Below, in pieces: positions 51,286 through 60,509 of a DNA stretch of 64,000 nucleotides. This DNA is from Falsiruegeria litorea R37 (GTDB taxonomy: Bacteria; Pseudomonadota; Alphaproteobacteria; Rhodobacterales; Rhodobacteraceae). Within the stretch, counting starts at the first letter, position 1. The number at the start of each line of letters is the position of its first letter. The notes below the pieces were generated by a model, which did no database searches, was not told the DNA's origin, and saw only the letters and a program-made list of their open reading frames with translations. The stretch spans positions 186,001 to 250,000 of the forward strand of contig NZ_FWFO01000004.1 of the NCBI RefSeq assembly GCF_900172225.1, written 5' to 3'. The position numbers and the translations under genes were made by a program.

Positions 51286-51331
51286 CCGAAATCTTTGAAA
51301 GATTTCGGACCGCATTCTTTTTAAGAATGCG
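51286..51331. repeat. Tandem double hairpin
   Basis: CCGAAATCTTT (51286-51296) pairs with AAAGATTTCGG (51298-51308), and CGCATTCTT (51311-51319) with AAGAATGCG (51323-51331). Both stems are perfect, and they sit two bases apart. The second overlaps the end of the adjacent gene remnant. This twin palindrome looks like a dispersed intergenic element of Rhodobacterales rather than a simple terminator. Confidence 0.65.
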
Positions 51332-51506
51332 CCACCGCAGGACGGGTGAGCCAGCGTATGGGCGCGCGGTTACAAAAGATCACGATCTGGCCACCGTTCT
51401 CGACCACCTGATACCCGCGTCTTTCGATTTCCGCCATGAAATGCCCCATCCCCGCAAACCGCTCGATATCCCTCGCCTTGCGACGGATCACACCGCCCTG
51501 CAGTCT
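51321..51506 (-). pseudogene. 5'-truncated remnant of a small conserved protein
   Basis: Read on the minus strand, this frame encodes GGVIRRKARDIERFAGMGHF and continues through RRGYQVVENGGQIVIFCNRAPIRWLTRP to a TAA. That resembles the C-terminal two thirds of a small, about 70-residue protein common in Rhodobacterales (from memory, often annotated near phosphoribosylanthranilate isomerase). Upstream of about 51506 the match stops, the sequence turns AT-rich, and a stop occurs at 51564-51566 with no start codon between. The 5' end seems to have been replaced by foreign DNA. Confidence 0.5.
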
Positions 51507-51592
51507 TGATCGGATTTTGAAAGTATCCCATTTCGGAAATGCAACTGAAATAGATTTTGCTACTCACCTTCGACCTATTCCAAGTCAGCAGT

Positions 51593-52084
51593 TTATTCTC
51601 CAGATTCTCCATCCAGAAGTAGTTCGAAGTCTTCTAGCTGCTTGGTTATCGAGGAATCGTCAGCTCGCCAAATTGTCCCATCTTCAAATCTAACAATCGC
51701 AACGTAAGCCAACCCATGCCCATGTCGGCGAAACAGAAAGGCTGATCCGGGGCGTTGCTCCCAGCCGGGATCGTCACTCGCGTCAACCACAACCCGGTCC
51801 ATTGCATAGCCAACGAATGGTCGCCCCATATCCCGATTAAATGCATCAAAAATGTAAAACCCCAAACCATACGCTTCGATCGGTTGGTTGGATGTATTTT
51901 TTACATTCGCTCTGTGGATGACTGTACCGTCTCCGACGCGGTCTGGAGATTTATAGCGGTTTGTGTAGTTTGTAATTTCTAATGGTGCATCCTCCTGTAG
52001 GAGAATAGTGGCCTTTTCTGCATGAGCAGTTGGCGCGAGTATGCTGAGGCAGCAAAGTAAAGCGTATTTTCCAAGCATCTTCAT
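51593..52084 (-). CDS. Exported protein of unknown function, AT-rich
   Basis: 163 residues with a signal peptide (KMLGKYALLCCLSILAPTAHA, about 22 residues). The mature part contains TVIHRANVKNTSNQPIEAYGLGFYIFDAF, an immunoglobulin-like or NEAT-like beta pattern often seen in periplasmic proteins that lack known function, and ends in an acidic tail. Codon use is clearly more AT-rich than flanking genes, suggesting recent transfer. It lies beside the truncated remnant at 51321-51506. Confidence 0.6.
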   Translation of the reverse strand: MKMLGKYALLCCLSILAPTAHAEKATILLQEDAPLEITNYTNRYKSPDRVGDGTVIHRANVKNTSNQPIEAYGLGFYIFDAFNRDMGRPFVGYAMDRVVVDASDDPGWEQRPGSAFLFRRHGHGLAYVAIVRFEDGTIWRADDSSITKQLEDFELLLDGESGE

Positions 52085-52147
52085 GAAGTATTTTCCAATA
52101 ATGTAGGCGGGGGGAATATCTCATGAGTCTTGAGTTTATACAACTTA

Positions 52148-54334
52148 TTATCTTTTCCGCCGCTTCACATTCCCACCCCGCTGCCCCGGCCTCCCTGCCG
52201 TGGACCGACCCCGCGCTTTAACCGCGTCCTCGGACGCCTTTTCAACCGCCCATTGGCGGGCCATGGGGTCGTCGGCGACGGCCAGATCGACCGCTTCCAG
52301 GCGTTTGATCTCGTCGCGCAGATTGGCGGCCTCTTCGAATTCCAGGTTCTCGGCGGCCTTGCGCATCTGTTCTCGCAGCCCGTCCAGATGCGCCTCGAGG
52401 TTCGCGCCGTGCATCGGCTTTTCGATGGTGGCGGTGACGCGGTTCATGTCGACGTCGCCTTGGTAGAGGCCCGCCAGCACATCTTCGACGTTCTTTTTCA
52501 CCGTTGCGGGCGTGATCCCGTGTTCCTCGTTATAAGCGATCTGTTTGGCGCGGCGGCGGTTGGTTTCACCCAACGCGCGTTCCATTGAGCCGGTGATCTT
52601 GTCGGCGTACATGATCACGCGCCCCTCGGCGTTCCGTGCGGCGCGGCCGATGGTTTGCACCAGTGAGGTTTCCGAGCGCAAGAACCCCTCTTTGTCGGCA
52701 TCCAGAATGGCGACCAGCCCGCATTCGGGGATATCCAGACCCTCGCGCAGCAGGTTGATGCCGATCAGCACGTCGAACGCCCCAAGGCGCAGATCGCGCA
52801 GGATTTCGATCCGTTCCAGCGTGTCGATGTCGGAATGCATGTAGCGGACCTTGATGCCCTGCTCGTGCATGTATTCGGTCAGGTCCTCGGCCATGCGTTT
52901 GGTCAGCGTCGTCACCAGCGTGCGGAAGCCATCGGCGGCGACCTTGCGCACCTCATCCAGCAGATCGTCGACCTGCATCTCTACAGGGCGAATTTCAACT
53001 TCGGGATCCAAGAGGCCCGTGGGGCGGATGACCTGTTCGGTGAAGACGCCGCCGGTCTGTTCGATCTCCCACTTCGCGGGGGTGGCCGAGACAAAAACCG
53101 ATTGGGGCCGCATGGCGTCCCATTCCTCAAACTTCAGGGGGCGGTTGTCCATGCAAGACGGCAAGCGGAACCCGTGTTCGGCCAGCGTGAATTTGCGGCG
53201 ATAGTCGCCCCGGTACATGCCGCCGATCTGAGGCACGCTCACGTGGCTTTCGTCGGCAAAGACAATGGCGTTGTCGGGGATGAATTCGAACAGGGTGGGG
53301 GGCGGCTCGCCCGGAGCGCGGCCCGTCAGATAACGCGAATAGTTCTCGATCCCGTTGCAGACGCCGGTGGCCTCAAGCATTTCCAGGTCAAAATTTGTCC
53401 GCTGTTCCAGCCGCTGTGCTTCGAGCAGCTTGCCCTCGCCCACCAGTTGATCCAGCCGCATGCGCAGCTCTTTCTTGATGCCGATGATGGCCTGCTGCAT
53501 CGTAGGTTTTGGCGTTACGTAGTGCGAGTTTGCGTAGACCCGTACCTGCTCCATCGTGTCCTTGCGTTCACCGGTCAGCGGGTCGAACTCGGTGATCTGT
53601 TCCAGTTCCTCACCGAAGAATGAGAATTTCCATGCGCGGTCTTCGAGGTGGGCGGGCCAGATCTCGAGGCTGTCACCTCGCACCCGGAACGAGCCGCGCT
53701 GAAACGCTTGATCGTTGCGGCGGTATTGCTGCGCCACCAGATCGGCCATCACCTGCCGCTGGTCGTATTCGTTGCCGACCTTCAGGTCCTGGGTCATCGC
53801 GCCATAAGTTTCGACCGAGCCGATGCCATAGATGCACGAGACCGAGGCCACGATGATCACATCGTCCCGCTCTAACAGAGCCCGCGTGGCCGAGTGGCGC
53901 ATGCGGTCGATCTGTTCGTTGATCTGGCTTTCTTTCTCGATATAGGTGTCCGATCGGGCGACATAGGCCTCGGGCTGGTAGTAGTCGTAGTAGGACACAA
54001 AGTATTCGACGGCGTTGTCGGGGAAGAAGCCTTTGAACTCGCCATAAAGCTGGGCTGCCAACGTCTTGTTCGGCGCCAGGATGATCGCCGGGCGCTGTGT
54101 CTGTTCGATGACCTTGGCCATGGTAAAGGTTTTGCCTGTGCCGGTGGCCCCCAACAGGACCTGGTCCCGCTCGCCGTCGAATACACCTCCGGACAGCTCG
54201 GCAATGGCGGTGGGCTGGTCACCTGCCGGAGAGAAATCTGTGTGCATGACAAATTCTTTGCCGCCCTCAAGCTTGAGGCGTGCGCGCACGTCCTCGCTCA
54301 CCATTTGTGTGTTGTCGGAATGGGCATAGGGCAT
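52148..54334 (-). CDS. uvrB: Excinuclease ABC subunit UvrB
   Basis: 728 residues. Walker [13 protein letters not shown], the damage-probing beta-hairpin region [26 protein letters not shown]-like [17 protein letters not shown], helicase motif VI region QTIGRAARN and a C-terminal UVR domain ([24 protein letters not shown]) are present. It verifies damage and hands it to UvrC in nucleotide excision repair. The start at 54334 (MPYAHSDN) follows AAAGGAC; a start at 54361 is possible but has no site. It is longer at the C-terminus ([15 protein letters not shown]) as in other alphaproteobacteria. Confidence 0.97.
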   Translation of the reverse strand: MPYAHSDNTQMVSEDVRARLKLEGGKEFVMHTDFSPAGDQPTAIAELSGGVFDGERDQVLLGATGTGKTFTMAKVIEQTQRPAIILAPNKTLAAQLYGEFKGFFPDNAVEYFVSYYDYYQPEAYVARSDTYIEKESQINEQIDRMRHSATRALLERDDVIIVASVSCIYGIGSVETYGAMTQDLKVGNEYDQRQVMADLVAQQYRRNDQAFQRGSFRVRGDSLEIWPAHLEDRAWKFSFFGEELEQITEFDPLTGERKDTMEQVRVYANSHYVTPKPTMQQAIIGIKKELRMRLDQLVGEGKLLEAQRLEQRTNFDLEMLEATGVCNGIENYSRYLTGRAPGEPPPTLFEFIPDNAIVFADESHVSVPQIGGMYRGDYRRKFTLAEHGFRLPSCMDNRPLKFEEWDAMRPQSVFVSATPAKWEIEQTGGVFTEQVIRPTGLLDPEVEIRPVEMQVDDLLDEVRKVAADGFRTLVTTLTKRMAEDLTEYMHEQGIKVRYMHSDIDTLERIEILRDLRLGAFDVLIGINLLREGLDIPECGLVAILDADKEGFLRSETSLVQTIGRAARNAEGRVIMYADKITGSMERALGETNRRRAKQIAYNEEHGITPATVKKNVEDVLAGLYQGDVDMNRVTATIEKPMHGANLEAHLDGLREQMRKAAENLEFEEAANLRDEIKRLEAVDLAVADDPMARQWAVEKASEDAVKARGRSTAGRPGQRGGNVKRRKR

Positions 54335-54543
54335 CGGGCGGCGTCCTTTGTGGCGCTTCATATTTTGATCTGTTCGGGGTTTGGTTCAAGGCCGATCTGG
54401 CAAGCCGATGACAATTTCTGTCATCAAGGGCGTCGTGGACCCGATCTGCGCCCGCAGGCAGGACAAAGCGGCGCAATTTACCGATTGGGTTCTTGTCGAT
54501 CCGCCGATTCTTTGCCAAAACACCTAAAGACAGGAGACAGCCC

Positions 54544-54855
54544 ATGCGTGCCCGTATTTTCAAGCCAGCTCGAAACGCCATGACCTCTGGTATGGCCAAA
54601 ACCCGCAAGTGGGTTCTGGAATACGGTCAGGCCTCGTCGCGCGAGGTGGATCCGCTGATGGGGTGGACCTCCAGCTCGGACACGCAGACCCAGGTGCGCC
54701 TGCGGTTCGACAGCAAGGAAGAGGCGGTGGAATACGCCCAATCCCACGGCATCGACGCCCAGGTGATCGAGCCGAAGACGCGCAAGCCCAACCTGCGGGC
54801 GGGCGGCTATGGCGAGAACTTTGCCACCAACCGACGCGGTCCCTGGACCCACTGA
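54544..54855 (+). CDS. NDUFS4-like NADH dehydrogenase accessory subunit (ETC complex I subunit)
   Basis: 103 residues. It matches the complex I 18-kDa (NDUFS4) family: [55 protein letters not shown] and [24 protein letters not shown]. This accessory subunit of respiratory complex I occurs in alphaproteobacteria and mitochondria and stands apart from the nuo operon here. AGGAG precedes the ATG at 54544. Confidence 0.93.
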   Translation: MRARIFKPARNAMTSGMAKTRKWVLEYGQASSREVDPLMGWTSSSDTQTQVRLRFDSKEEAVEYAQSHGIDAQVIEPKTRKPNLRAGGYGENFATNRRGPWTH

Positions 54856-54859
54856 TCCC

Positions 54860-55336
54860 ATGATCGATATTCGCCTTGCTGACCCGGGCGCCGAAGACGT
54901 GCGTCCCCTGATCGAGGCGCATCTGGCCCACAGCCAGGATGCCGGGCCGGATGAGAGCAACCACACCATGGGCGCTGATGCGCTGCGTACGCCTGACATC
55001 CGGTTCTGGGTGCTTTACGAGGGCGAGACCCCCTTGGGCTGCGGCGCGTTGAAGGCGTTGGATGATGGCACGGCCGAGGTCAAATCCGTACATGTTTCAA
55101 GCGCGGCCCGTGGTCGTGGGTTGGCCCGAGATCTGATGGCACATCTTGAACAGGATGCGCGTCAAAGTGGGGCAACCGCGCTGGTGTTGGAAACCGGGGC
55201 CGAGCACCTTGATGAGTACCGAGCGGCTCGCAAGCTCTATGAGGCGTTGGGATACAACTATTGTGGCCCGATTTTTGGATACGAAGACGACCCCAACAGC
55301 GCCTTTATGCGGCTGGATCTCAAACCGACGGGCTAA
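54860..55336 (+). CDS. GNAT family N-acetyltransferase
   Basis: 158 residues. The acetyl-CoA loop reads VHVSSAARGRGLARDLMAHLE, and the closing YEALGYNYCGPIFGYEDDP block is typical of YsnE-like acetyltransferases. Substrate unknown. It starts four bases after the NDUFS4-like stop, so they are probably cotranscribed, though no common role is evident. Confidence 0.9.
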   Translation: MIDIRLADPGAEDVRPLIEAHLAHSQDAGPDESNHTMGADALRTPDIRFWVLYEGETPLGCGALKALDDGTAEVKSVHVSSAARGRGLARDLMAHLEQDARQSGATALVLETGAEHLDEYRAARKLYEALGYNYCGPIFGYEDDPNSAFMRLDLKPTG

Positions 55337-55404
55337 GAGATTTGCGAACCACCCACTGTGGCGAACGCAGACTCAACCCTTGCCAAGGCTCTTTTGAGAA
55401 GAAG

Positions 55405-55482
55405 TGGCGAGCCGTGGAGGACTCGAACCCCCGACCTGAGAATTAGAAGTTCCCTGCTCTAATCCAGCTGAGCTAACGGCCC
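55405..55482 (-). tRNA. tRNA-Arg (anticodon UCU), CCA encoded
   Basis: A complete cloverleaf on the minus strand: 7-bp acceptor GGGCCGT/ACGGCTC with one G-T, D-stem GCTC/GAGC, anticodon stem GGGAA/TTCTC with loop CTTCTAA (anticodon TCT), five-base variable loop, T-stem with TTCGAGT loop, discriminator G and encoded CCA at 55405-55407. It reads AGA codons, which are rare in this GC-rich genome. Confidence 0.97.
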
Positions 55483-55781
55483 GCACTTGGTTCGGCTGTA
55501 TCAGCCAATTCCTACGCCTTGTCAACTTGCTAGACCCGTCGAAACCTTGCCCGGGTAACTGCCTGCGAATTCGGATTTTTCTTTGGTGCCGGTGCTGATT
55601 GCATGGCCCGTCTTCTGCAGGCCCGGCACATCGGGGGCGGGCCAATTTAAGCATCGAAATGATGATATTCTAACCTTTCGGTTAGCGCCGAGCGCCTTTC
55701 GGAACGGCGCCTCAACGCTTGCGTGTCCAGGACGGTGTGGTTGCCCGAGTTAGCTTGATCAAAAGCTTTCCGAGGACGCAA
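55483..55781 (+). promoter_or_regulatory. Intergenic region upstream of the exopolysaccharide operon
   Basis: About 300 bases without a gene. Two hairpins lie near its end: TAACC/GGTTA (55671-55675 with 55680-55684) and GCGCCG/CGGCGC (55685-55690 with 55705-55710), side by side. They are 70 bases or more before the first start codon and could form a structured 5' leader. The AGGACGC site at about 55773-55779 serves the first gene. No promoter pair stood out. Confidence 0.4.
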
Positions 55782-57038
55782 ATGATTACTCTTTTGAACG
55801 CAGCACCAGACACCGGCAATCAAGGCGTAAGCGCGTTGTGCCATTCCATCGTCGCCGGATTGACCCGGCGGGGGGCATCGAAACTGACTGTGGCGGATCA
55901 TGGCCGCGGTCTGCGTCATGCCGACTGGGGATACGCCCAGGTCGATCTGGTTGGGTTGACCCATCACAGGCGATTTTGGCGCGGTGACAATCTGCGAACA
56001 GCTCATGCGCTGGTGCGCCACGGGAGCCACCTGAGTGCCGCTGCCCGCGTGATTGCAGGATCGCAGGCTGTTCTTGATATTTCGGGTGGCGACAGTTTCA
56101 CCGACCTCTACGGTGCCAAGCGGTTTCAGGCGATGAGCCTGAGCAAACGTATGGTTCTGGACGCGGGTGTGCCGCTGATCCTGTTGCCGCAGAAGCTGGG
56201 GCCTTTTTCCACCCCTGCAACGCAAGCGATTGCCCGGGACATTCTGGAACGCGCAACCGCGGTTTGGGTTCGTGACGAGCAAAGTTACGTGTTTTTGCAA
56301 AGTGCGCTGGGGTCTGCGTTTGATCCGGCTCGGCACCGCTTGGGCGTTGATGTGGCCGTCGCCTTGCCCGAGATGGCGCCCGCAACGCTGAAGCCGGAAA
56401 TTGCGCGGCTTCTTACGCATGAGCGAAGCTATCCATTGGCGGGTTTGAACGTCTCGGGTTTGCTGTTCAATCAGGGGGATCAGGCACAGCAGGATTTCGG
56501 ACTGAACGCGCCTCACAGCACGCAGATAACTGCAGTGGCCCGCGCGTTGTTGAAGGCCGATCAGAACCTGCGATTGGTTCTTGTTCCCCATGTGCATCGC
56601 CCAGATGGCGATGCGGAAAGCGATCTTGCCGCAGCACAAGCGCTGCAAGCCCGGTTGGGCGAAATGGGAAAGGGGCGGGTCGAGGTATTGGATGATCCAT
56701 TGAACGCGATGGAGTTGAAGTGGGTTCTGGCACGTTTGGATTGGTTTGCAGGGGCCCGGATGCACGCCACAATCGGCGCGTTTTCATCCGGAACTCCGAC
56801 GCTTGGCCTGGGGTACACCGATAAGGCCAAAGGCGTGTTTGCCGAATGCGGGATCGGGGACGAGGTGGTCGACCTGCGTACCACCAGTGCAAGCGGAATC
56901 GCGGTCCGAGCTGTAGAATCCTTTGCCCGTCGCAAGGCGCTGAAGCATTGCTTGTCACAGCGGATTTCCGAGATCAAACATCGGGCCACGCGCGAGATGG
57001 ACGATATGGCCAAACAGGCCGGAGCAGGTGGCCGATGA
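55782..57038 (+). CDS. Polysaccharide pyruvyl transferase family protein (WcaK/CsaB-like)
   Basis: 418 residues. The N-terminal NAAPDTGNQGVSALCHSIV and C-terminal GARMHATIGAFSSGTPTLGLGYTDKAKG motifs are those of the family, which transfers pyruvate ketals from PEP to sugars in exopolysaccharides. The start at 55782 begins MITLLNAAP and has GAGGACG upstream. First gene of a run of seven, with an ATGA junction to the flippase. Confidence 0.87.
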   Translation: MITLLNAAPDTGNQGVSALCHSIVAGLTRRGASKLTVADHGRGLRHADWGYAQVDLVGLTHHRRFWRGDNLRTAHALVRHGSHLSAAARVIAGSQAVLDISGGDSFTDLYGAKRFQAMSLSKRMVLDAGVPLILLPQKLGPFSTPATQAIARDILERATAVWVRDEQSYVFLQSALGSAFDPARHRLGVDVAVALPEMAPATLKPEIARLLTHERSYPLAGLNVSGLLFNQGDQAQQDFGLNAPHSTQITAVARALLKADQNLRLVLVPHVHRPDGDAESDLAAAQALQARLGEMGKGRVEVLDDPLNAMELKWVLARLDWFAGARMHATIGAFSSGTPTLGLGYTDKAKGVFAECGIGDEVVDLRTTSASGIAVRAVESFARRKALKHCLSQRISEIKHRATREMDDMAKQAGAGGR

Positions 57039-58273
57039 TCTGCTCGCAGCTATCCGGTCGGCCACTTGTATGGGGCGTGCCTGTTCTGGCCGAAGCCGCA
57101 GCCTTGGGGCGGTCGGTTGTCTTTGCCCATGTCCTGGGGCCGGACGAGTTGGGGCAAGCGATGATGTTGGCACTGACCGTGCGCATGGCCGAGATGGCCA
57201 GTGATTTTGGCATCGACCGCTTGATGGTGCAGGCAGCCGACGGGGAGACGGCCCGATTGCAGGCCGAGCTGCAGGGGGTGTCGGTTCTGCGCGGCTTGAT
57301 TGTGGGGGTGATCCTGCTGGGCCTGGCACCGGTGTTTGCTCTGGTTTTGGGCAAGGGTCCGGACAGCGCGGCCTATGCCTTCTTGGCGCTCGTGCCCGTT
57401 GCGCGGGGATTTGTGCATCTTGATTTTCGCCGCTTTGAACGGCGGTTCCGCTACGGGGCCATGGCAAGGGTCGAGGCGGGGGCAACACTGGTTGCGGCCG
57501 TTGCTGTGTTTCCAGCGGCCCTGATGTTTCAGGACCATCGTGCCATGTCGGCGGTTTTGGTCATGCATGCAATGACATTTGCGTTGTTGTCCCACGCGGC
57601 GGCTGTTCGCCCTTACCGCCTGGCGATGTCGTGGGGCGCGTTGGAGCGCGTGTATCGGTTCGGCGCGCCCCTGATGATGAACGCCGCGCTGTTGTTTTGC
57701 GCGTTCTACGCGGATCGCCTGATTGTTGCCGAAGTATACGGTTGGGCCGTTTTGGCGGTCTATGGGATCGCCCTGCAACTGGCGATGCTTCCGGCCCAAA
57801 TTGCGGGGCGCGCAGCCGCGTCTTTGCTGCTGCCCCGGCTGAGCGCAGCCCATCGGGAAAAGCGCCTGCCACAGATTTGGACACCGGTTCTGGCAGGATA
57901 CATCGCTGGCGCGACCGGGTTTGCCGCAAGTTTCGTCTTTTTTGCTCCTGCCGCGATCGAGGCCGTTTATGGCTCGGCGTTCCGGCCTGATCCGCTGTTG
58001 AGCGTTGCGGTCGCCATGGCCGGTGGATTTCGCATCCTGAGAACGCCGTTTTCGCAGCTTGCGGTAGCGACCGGTCGCACGGCTGATCCTGCCCGGGCCA
58101 ACCTGATACGGGCCTTGGCCATTGTTCCTGCAGCCTTTTGCGCAATGGGTGGCCTGCCGTTGGCGGCGGTTGCCTGGGCCGCTGCATTGGGCGAGGCCGG
58201 AGCGACGATCCGCGCCGTGCTGCAGGCAAACACAACATTGAAGCCGACATTGATCAAAGAGGTATTTGCATGA
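57035..58273 (+). CDS. Oligosaccharide flippase (polysaccharide export, MATE/MVF-like)
   Basis: 412 residues with about twelve membrane helices. The PVLAEAAALGRSVVFAHVLGPDELG entry helix and YRFGAPLMMNAALLFCAFYADRLIVAEVYG are typical of Wzx-type flippases. It would move lipid-linked repeat units across the inner membrane. Starts at the ATGA overlap with the pyruvyl transferase and ends with an ATGA overlap with the next gene. The start at 57035 is chosen on that basis. Confidence 0.85.
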   Translation: MICSQLSGRPLVWGVPVLAEAAALGRSVVFAHVLGPDELGQAMMLALTVRMAEMASDFGIDRLMVQAADGETARLQAELQGVSVLRGLIVGVILLGLAPVFALVLGKGPDSAAYAFLALVPVARGFVHLDFRRFERRFRYGAMARVEAGATLVAAVAVFPAALMFQDHRAMSAVLVMHAMTFALLSHAAAVRPYRLAMSWGALERVYRFGAPLMMNAALLFCAFYADRLIVAEVYGWAVLAVYGIALQLAMLPAQIAGRAAASLLLPRLSAAHREKRLPQIWTPVLAGYIAGATGFAASFVFFAPAAIEAVYGSAFRPDPLLSVAVAMAGGFRILRTPFSQLAVATGRTADPARANLIRALAIVPAAFCAMGGLPLAAVAWAAALGEAGATIRAVLQANTTLKPTLIKEVFA

Positions 58274-59529
58274 GCACCGATCCTATCAGCACCATCGTTG
58301 CCAAAAACCTGTGCACAGGCTGCGGCGCCTGTGCCGGGGTTTTCCCTTCGGCCATACAGATGTTTGAGGACCCGGTGAATGGCCGCCGTCCGGTTGTCGA
58401 AAACTCGATCCGGGGCAAGCGGGCAGCGGAGGCCGCCGTCGCTGTCTGTGGCGGGGCAACGGGGGATTGGTCCGACCTGCAATGCCAGGACGATATCGAT
58501 GCCGATTGGGGCCCGGTTTCCAGTGTTTGGCAGGGCTGGGCAGCTGATCCCGAGGTCCGTCAAAGTGGTTCATCGGGGGGCGCTGTAACTGCGCTTGCTC
58601 TGTTTGCACTGGAAACGGCGCAGGCGGATGGCGTGGCCCACATTGCGGCGCGTCCGGACGACCCACGCCTGAATCAGGCGGTGATCAGTCGTGACCGGGC
58701 AGGGCTTATGCGCGGCACCGGGTCACGCTATGCCCAAGCCAGCCCGGCCGAAGCGATCAAGGAGATTGCCGCAGGCACGGACCGAGTGGTCTTTGTTGGA
58801 AAGCCTTGCGATGTGGCCTCGGTCAAGCGGGTGAGCCAGACACAGCCTAGTTTGGGCGACCAGATCCCCCTGACCATTTCGATTTTCTGTGCCGGCGCGC
58901 CGAACCTGCAAGCCACTGATCGGCTGCTAGACCGACTGGAGGTGCCAAAGCAGGCGCGCCTGGTCGATCTGAGGTATCGGGGCAATGGATGGCCCGGTCG
59001 GATGCAGGCCACCTGGGTTGGCGAGGACGGCACCGAACAGACCAGCGAGGGCATTTCCTATGCCGAAGGTTGGGGGAAAATCTTGCAGTCCGAGCGTCGG
59101 TGGCGCTGCCGGATGTGCGCCGACCACACCGGCGCCTTGGCTGATATCTCTGTCGGAGATCCCTGGCATACGCCCCCTGCCGATCAATCCGAGGCGGGGC
59201 AGTCCTTGATCGTGGCCCGCACGGAGAAAGGGCAAAAGCTGATCCAGGACGCAATCCGCACAGGCGTTCTGATTGCCACGCCACAGTCACGGGACGTGAT
59301 CGAACGCGCGCAACCGAACCTGAAAAACAACCATGGTGCGGTCTGGGGGCGGACCTTGGCCATGCGGGCAGTCGGTTTGCCCGCCCCAAAGACCAAGGGG
59401 CAGCGATTGTTCGAGTTGTGGTTGGGTCTTTCGACCAAGCAAAAGGTGCAATCAGTTCTGGGGACTTGGAAACGGATTTTGCGCGAACGCCTGTGGCGCA
59501 AGGTGTCGATTTCCGAGGTAGCAAAATGA
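58270..59529 (+). CDS. FrhB-like (coenzyme F420 hydrogenase/dehydrogenase beta) Fe-S flavoprotein in EPS cluster
   Basis: 419 residues. A cluster-binding CTGCGACAGVFPSAI motif is at residues 15-29, and the conserved GSSGGAVTALALFALE and RYRGNGWPG blocks follow, then CRMCADHTGALADISVGDPW near 325. This family occurs in polysaccharide loci next to pyruvyl transferases and GT genes, where its role is not settled, and it is not evidence of F420 use. Only four motif cysteines in the N-terminal cluster region are clear. ATGA overlaps at both ends. Confidence 0.8.
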   Translation: MSTDPISTIVAKNLCTGCGACAGVFPSAIQMFEDPVNGRRPVVENSIRGKRAAEAAVAVCGGATGDWSDLQCQDDIDADWGPVSSVWQGWAADPEVRQSGSSGGAVTALALFALETAQADGVAHIAARPDDPRLNQAVISRDRAGLMRGTGSRYAQASPAEAIKEIAAGTDRVVFVGKPCDVASVKRVSQTQPSLGDQIPLTISIFCAGAPNLQATDRLLDRLEVPKQARLVDLRYRGNGWPGRMQATWVGEDGTEQTSEGISYAEGWGKILQSERRWRCRMCADHTGALADISVGDPWHTPPADQSEAGQSLIVARTEKGQKLIQDAIRTGVLIATPQSRDVIERAQPNLKNNHGAVWGRTLAMRAVGLPAPKTKGQRLFELWLGLSTKQKVQSVLGTWKRILRERLWRKVSISEVAK

Positions 59530-60509
59530 CTTTGGCCGAGGCGATGGACCGCGGTTGCACCGGCAATCTGGATGCTCTGCGTCTGGTATTGGCTGGCGGT
59601 GTCATCGTCAGCCATGCATGGCCATTGGCTCTTGGACCGGGCACCGTCGAACCGTTGGCGGCGCAGACCGGGCGGTCCTTGGGCGGGTGGGCCGTGGTCT
59701 TGTTCTTTTTCTTGTCCGGCGTCTTGATCACAGCCAGCAGTTTGCGCAAATCGTCTCGCGCTTTCTGGCGGGCTCGGGCCTTGCGGATTTTCCCGGGCTT
59801 GGGAGGCGCCGTGATCGTCACATTGGGTCTGGCCATGCTCAGCGGCGCAACGGTGGATTGGGCCGAGGCCACCACATGGGCATTGCGCGCTGTGTCGTTG
59901 GTGTCCATCGAACATCGGTTGACAGAGGCATTTGCCAACAATCCTTATCCCTTGGTTGTAAATGGCCCTTTGTGGAGCTTGTTTTATGAGGTCGCGGCTT
60001 ATGGCTTGTGCGCCTTGATTGCCCTCTTGCCGAAAACTCTCAGACCCTACTGTATCTTGTTTGTTCTGCTCGTTGCCGGATTGGGGCAGTTCTGGGCCGA
60101 GTATTTGCCCCATCGTGTGGCGACGTCTTTGCCGCTTTTCTTTGCGTTTGCCTTGGGGATGGTGGTTTGCGGCCTGCGGCAACAGGTGCGACTAAGCTGG
60201 AAAACCGGCCTGATCGCGATTTTTTTCACTCCGGCTCTGGTTGCACCCTTGGCGATTGTCACGATCTGCCTTGGCGTTTTCTTTCTCGTGTTGAGCGCTC
60301 CTCAGATTCAGCTTGGAGCGGATTACTCCTTTGGCCTTTATATCTATGGCTGGCCCGTAGCGCAGAGCGTCGTTTGGCTTTGTCCTGGCCTTGATCCGCT
60401 GTCGTTGGCCGGGCTGAGCCTGATGGCGACAATGCCCTTTGCCATGGCCAGTTGGCACCTTGTCGAGCGCCCATCCTCATTTCGGGCCCTCAAGGGGGCA
60501 CGCGCATGA
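59526..60509 (+). CDS. Acyltransferase family 3 membrane protein
   Basis: 327 residues with about ten hydrophobic segments. The opening NLDALRLVLAGGVIVSHAWPLALGPG, with RLVL and SHAWPL, and the RALRIFPGLGGAVI loop are those of acyltransferase_3 proteins that O-acetylate (or otherwise acylate) sugars. Likely decorates the polysaccharide. ATGA overlaps on both sides. Confidence 0.88.
   Translation: MTLAEAMDRGCTGNLDALRLVLAGGVIVSHAWPLALGPGTVEPLAAQTGRSLGGWAVVLFFFLSGVLITASSLRKSSRAFWRARALRIFPGLGGAVIVTLGLAMLSGATVDWAEATTWALRAVSLVSIEHRLTEAFANNPYPLVVNGPLWSLFYEVAAYGLCALIALLPKTLRPYCILFVLLVAGLGQFWAEYLPHRVATSLPLFFAFALGMVVCGLRQQVRLSWKTGLIAIFFTPALVAPLAIVTICLGVFFLVLSAPQIQLGADYSFGLYIYGWPVAQSVVWLCPGLDPLSLAGLSLMATMPFAMASWHLVERPSSFRALKGARA

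Noticed and set aside
58270-59529. Evidence for coenzyme F420 or hydrogenase metabolism
   Set aside because: FrhB-like proteins in polysaccharide loci do not imply F420 use, and no other hydrogenase or F420 gene is present.
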